A stretch of DNA of 64,000 bases from Vibrio cidicii (GTDB lineage: Bacteria > Pseudomonadota > Gammaproteobacteria > Enterobacterales > Vibrionaceae). The translations under genes and the position numbers were made by a program. Shown here piece by piece: positions 61,660 through 64,000 of the stretch (the stretch's first letter is position 1; each line of letters begins with the position of its first letter). The stretch covers positions 2,542,001 through 2,606,000 of the forward strand of contig NZ_CP046804.1 of assembly GCF_009763805.1 (NCBI RefSeq), in the 5' to 3' direction. The notes under the pieces are model-generated. The model did no database searches, was not told the DNA's origin, and worked only from the letters and a program-made list of their open reading frames with translations.

Positions 61660-61701
61660 AATATAGTTAAACACGCTTCCATGATCGCACTTAACTATAT
61701 T
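61660..61701. promoter_or_regulatory. Inverted repeat and adjacent tandem repeat in the wza leader
   Basis: Perfect 11-bp inverted repeat AATATAGTTAA / TTAACTATATT with a 20-nt spacer, followed directly by a 13-bp tandem repeat TTTTATAGTCTGA (61699-61723). It lies between wza and ops, so it would be a stem-loop in the leader RNA or an operator. Role unknown. Confidence 0.55.
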
Positions 61702-61900
61702 TTATAGTCTGATTTTATAGTCTGTTTGCACAGCCCGGCTCTAAAACCCGATATTCCGTTATTTTTCATTCTGTTATTTACGCTGTCTAATGCCGAAAAA
61801 GGGATTAAAAACAGCGTCAGTTGTTCGCACACACCAAGAGAAGCTCTTTGTTAACGTTTTGATATTAAACATCTATTTAATCGAGGCATTTCAGCTTAGG

Positions 61901-61912
61901 CACGCTACCGCC
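61901..61912 (-). promoter_or_regulatory. ops element (RfaH recruitment site)
   Basis: On the minus strand GGCGGTAGCGTG, identical to the core ops/JUMPStart sequence. RfaH binds RNA polymerase paused here and suppresses termination across long glycan operons. It lies about 350 nt upstream of wza and points into the 26-kb capsule operon. Confidence 0.9.
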
Positions 61913-62084
61913 CGTTGGTGTATACGCACAACCACACAGCGCATGATGAATCCATCGACGGGTATCAACCTATCGACAAATTACTGACGTTTCATGACAG
62001 AGATTCAGATTCTGTCATGATTAATAATATTTATGGCGGCTTATTATCCATATTGTGGCGTACAGCACAAATTGTTTTTTTGGG

Positions 62085-62500
62085 GGGAAGGGGGAAGAAG
62101 AGAAGGGGCGAGTTTGCTAGGGACTAGATTTCTAGGAAGAGCAAGAGCGGAAGAGAAGGTCCTGGGTTCTGTGGTCCTGTGGTAAAAGCTAAAAGCGGTA
62201 CTAGGGAAGAGCAGGGACTAGGAAGAGCAAGAGCAGAAGAGAAGGTTCTGGGTTCTGGGTTCTGGGCCCTTGGTTCTGGGAAAGCAAGAGCGGAAGAAAG
62301 ACTGCTCTTTTCCTAGAACCTAGCGACCAAGGAACCAGGGCCGCTCTCGCCCTTCCCAGGACCGCTTTTTCAGGACCACAGAACCGCTCTTAACCGCTTT
62401 TCCTGCTCTTCCTAGAACCTAGAACCTAGAACCTCGTACCTTTCCTTCCCTGCTCTTCCTAGTTCCTCGCAACCTCGCCCCTTTCCTTCCCCCCCTTTCT
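62085..62500. repeat. CTAG-rich degenerate repeat array A15 (divergent wza/lipoprotein gap)
   Basis: Full-form array: GCGAGTTTGCTAGGGACTAG, GGTTCTGGGTTCTGGG runs, right arm ACCAAGGAACCAGGGCCGCT and CCTAGAA heptamers. It lies upstream of the capsule leader and of the divergent lipoprotein gene. The left edge is a homopolymer stretch (seven T, six G). Confidence 0.9.
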
Positions 62501-62605
62501 ATGAATTTTTCTTGACGTAGATTTTGCTCAGTATTTACACATTGTTAATATAACGCTATGCTTGAGGTTGCGTTTGGATCCAATTAAAACAACCGGAGCT
62601 TAATT

Positions 62606-63547
62606 TTGAAAACTAAACTACTAACAGCGTGTGTGGCTGCAGCTTTGCTTGCAGGTTGCGGCAGTGATGGCAAAGATCCACAACAACAAGTTCAAGCATT
62701 TGACGGTGCAATTCAAGGTATCGAAGGTACTTATACTTGTACTGCAGATGGCGTAACTGAAACTGGCGCACTACCAAAAACGGCTTACAGTGGCTTTTCT
62801 ACGGTAACAACCACTGTAGACTCTCTACTTTTCACTAACCCAAGTAGCTGTACCTTCACCTTTAACCCAACAGCGGGCGCGGTAGACGTTTCTAACGGCA
62901 AGTCAATGGCTGATGTTACTCTTACCAAACCACGTGGTTTAGCATCATCAGGCAGCAAGATCGTTGCAACACCATTTACGACTTTGGTTGCTCAAGCTCT
63001 AGATGGTGCAGACTACACCGAAGCGGCTGCAACTCAAGTTCTTAAAGATCTCGGTCTTGATGGCATAACCAACAACACAGGCGTATCTGTTACTGAACTG
63101 ATGACGGATCTTGAAGGTGCTATTGCTAAACTGCAAAACAGTGCGGATGAAAACACTAAGAAACTGGCAGGTCAGTTAACGGCAACGACTCACGTTCTAA
63201 CTGACGTGCTGGTGAAAAAAGGCACTCTAACCTCTACTGAAACTGCAGTTTTGGCGAAAAACCTCGCCGCAACAGTAACTTCATCAAACCCTTTCTACCC
63301 AGCAGCAGGCGCTACGGGTACAGGTGGCAACATTGTGGTTGACGTTAAAGCGACGGTTGATGCTGTTATTGCAGATCCAGCTAAGAAAGATACTATGACT
63401 AACCCAGATATTACTGTCGAAGAAATTCCTGATGATGTTAAGACTGAGGTGGGTAATAGTGAGAGCCCAGCTAAACCTGTTCCGCCACCAACTGGCACTG
63501 GTACTGGCACTGGTACTGGTTCAGGCGGCGGCAGCACTGGCGATTAA
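62606..63547 (+). CDS. Putative lipoprotein with glycine/threonine-rich tail
   Basis: 313 aa; TTG start with CCGGAG 8 nt upstream. Lipobox LLAGC with Cys near residue 18, then a mainly polar domain with no recognised family. The last 30 residues run PPPTGTGTGTGTGSGGG, coded by a 6/12-bp tandem repeat that may vary in length. It is the first gene of a plus-strand operon with the YjbH-like gene; similar lipoproteins occur beside YjbH-family genes at vibrio glycan loci. Function unknown. Confidence 0.75.
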   Translation: MKTKLLTACVAAALLAGCGSDGKDPQQQVQAFDGAIQGIEGTYTCTADGVTETGALPKTAYSGFSTVTTTVDSLLFTNPSSCTFTFNPTAGAVDVSNGKSMADVTLTKPRGLASSGSKIVATPFTTLVAQALDGADYTEAAATQVLKDLGLDGITNNTGVSVTELMTDLEGAIAKLQNSADENTKKLAGQLTATTHVLTDVLVKKGTLTSTETAVLAKNLAATVTSSNPFYPAAGATGTGGNIVVDVKATVDAVIADPAKKDTMTNPDITVEEIPDDVKTEVGNSESPAKPVPPPTGTGTGTGTGSGGGSTGD

Positions 63548-63569
63548 TTTCTTCTGAAATACGCTTGTT

Positions 63570-63597
63570 AAAGGCACTCTTTGTGAGTGCCTTTTTG
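63570..63597 (+). terminator. rho-independent terminator
   Basis: aaaggcactc, loop tttgt, gagtgccttttt. Between the lipoprotein and the YjbH-like gene, so it may attenuate the second. Confidence 0.85.
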
Positions 63598-63630
63598 TTA
63601 TCAAATGGACTCTTTTTCTTAGGATACCCG

Positions 63631-64000
63631 ATGAAGCTTAATCCTATTCGCTTGGCGATGCTGCTGGGCGGTTTACCTTTAAGCAGCGCCGCTCTTTGTG
63701 CGCCTTTATCTGTCACCTCAGCCAATCAGGCGTTTTCTGGCCTCGTTTCTAACCCCCAACGCGCAAGTGATGCAAAGCGGGGACTTTAGTTATACCTTTG
63801 CTCAAGGGGTACCCTTTCGCGGCGAGATTGCTGAGCTGGATGTGCTGAAATTCTCCTTGGGCCTATTCCAAGGGTTGGAAGCCCATGGGCGGATTGTAAC
63901 TAAAACATACAATAAACAATGTTACGTAGAATATTGCGGGATTCGCGACCTCTCCGCATCGTTTAAATACCAGATCCCCAATTTCTACCACCATGACAAC
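63631..64000 (+). CDS. YjbH-like outer-membrane exopolysaccharide protein (5' part, frameshifted)
   Basis: From ATG 63631 (AGGATA upstream): a signal peptide (AMLLGGLPLSSAALCAPLS) followed by SANQAFSGLV. The frame then breaks at GTTTC, 63745-63749. Deleting one T gives GLVLTPNAQVMQSGDFSYTF, the GL..PNA..G-F pattern of the mature N-terminus of YjbH proteins, then KFSLGLFQGLEAHGRIV. The rest lies beyond the window. YjbH proteins are predicted porin-like export proteins for exopolysaccharide. Confidence 0.75.

Noticed and set aside
15069..62500. CRISPR interpretation of the arrays
   Set aside because: Units are 7-8 bp, degenerate and contiguous; there are no constant 23-40 bp repeats with unique spacers and no cas genes.

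Overview
The window is chromosomal DNA of a Vibrio, most likely Vibrio vulnificus. Three things point there: the gene order metL-metB-metJ ... rpmE/priA-cytR-ftsN-hslVU-menA-rraA-zapB-glpX ... tpiA; a group 1-type capsule operon (wza-wzb-wzc); and unusual intergenic repeat elements, including copies around wzb, which I recall being reported for the V. vulnificus capsule operon. No rRNA, tRNA or CRISPR was seen.

Layout. 1-15 kb is core: methionine biosynthesis with four tandem met boxes, a malic enzyme, a large Calx-beta lipoprotein, rpmE, priA, cytR, a MITE-like element, ftsN and a sigma32-driven hslVU operon. 15-31.9 kb is core and housekeeping (menA, rraA, zapB, glpX, an Fe-S-type regulator, tpiA, ugd, galE, a pRiA4b-domain protein, an rjg-like metallo-beta-lactamase-fold nuclease, galU, wecA), now separated by long repeat arrays. 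32-35.9 kb is a small phage-like island (replication-type HTH protein, small winged-helix protein, T7-lysozyme-like amidase, holin-like protein). 35.9-62 kb is the capsule locus, read on the minus strand from an ops element at 61.9 kb. It holds wza, an S23/four-helix protein, wzb, wzc, pseB-C-F-(G+H)-I for CMP-pseudaminic acid, wzx, a nest of ISAs1-family elements, a sialyltransferase-like GT, wzy, a GT2, gmd-fcl-gmm, manC, a WecG-type GT, manB and manA for GDP-mannose/GDP-fucose. 62.5-64 kb starts a divergent plus-strand operon (lipoprotein, YjbH-like protein).

How it works together: WecA and the WecG/TagA-type enzyme probably start a lipid-linked repeat unit. The man/gmd/fcl and pse genes supply GDP-sugars and CMP-pseudaminic acid. 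Three glycosyltransferases build the unit, Wzx flips it, Wzy polymerises it, and Wzc/Wzb/Wza control and export the chain. GalU, Ugd and GalE supply UDP-sugars from just outside the operon.

Two window-wide patterns stand out. (1) Fifteen intergenic arrays (about 5 kb in total) are built from 7-8 bp units rich in CTAG, with a purine-rich left arm, a core and a pyrimidine-rich right arm that mirror each other. (2) Eleven genes carry a single-base frameshift, and every one is an extra A/T in the pentamer GAAAC/GTTTC. Deleting that base restores an intact, family-length protein each time. This looks like a systematic sequence error, or a very specific mutational signature, rather than eleven independent pseudogenes.
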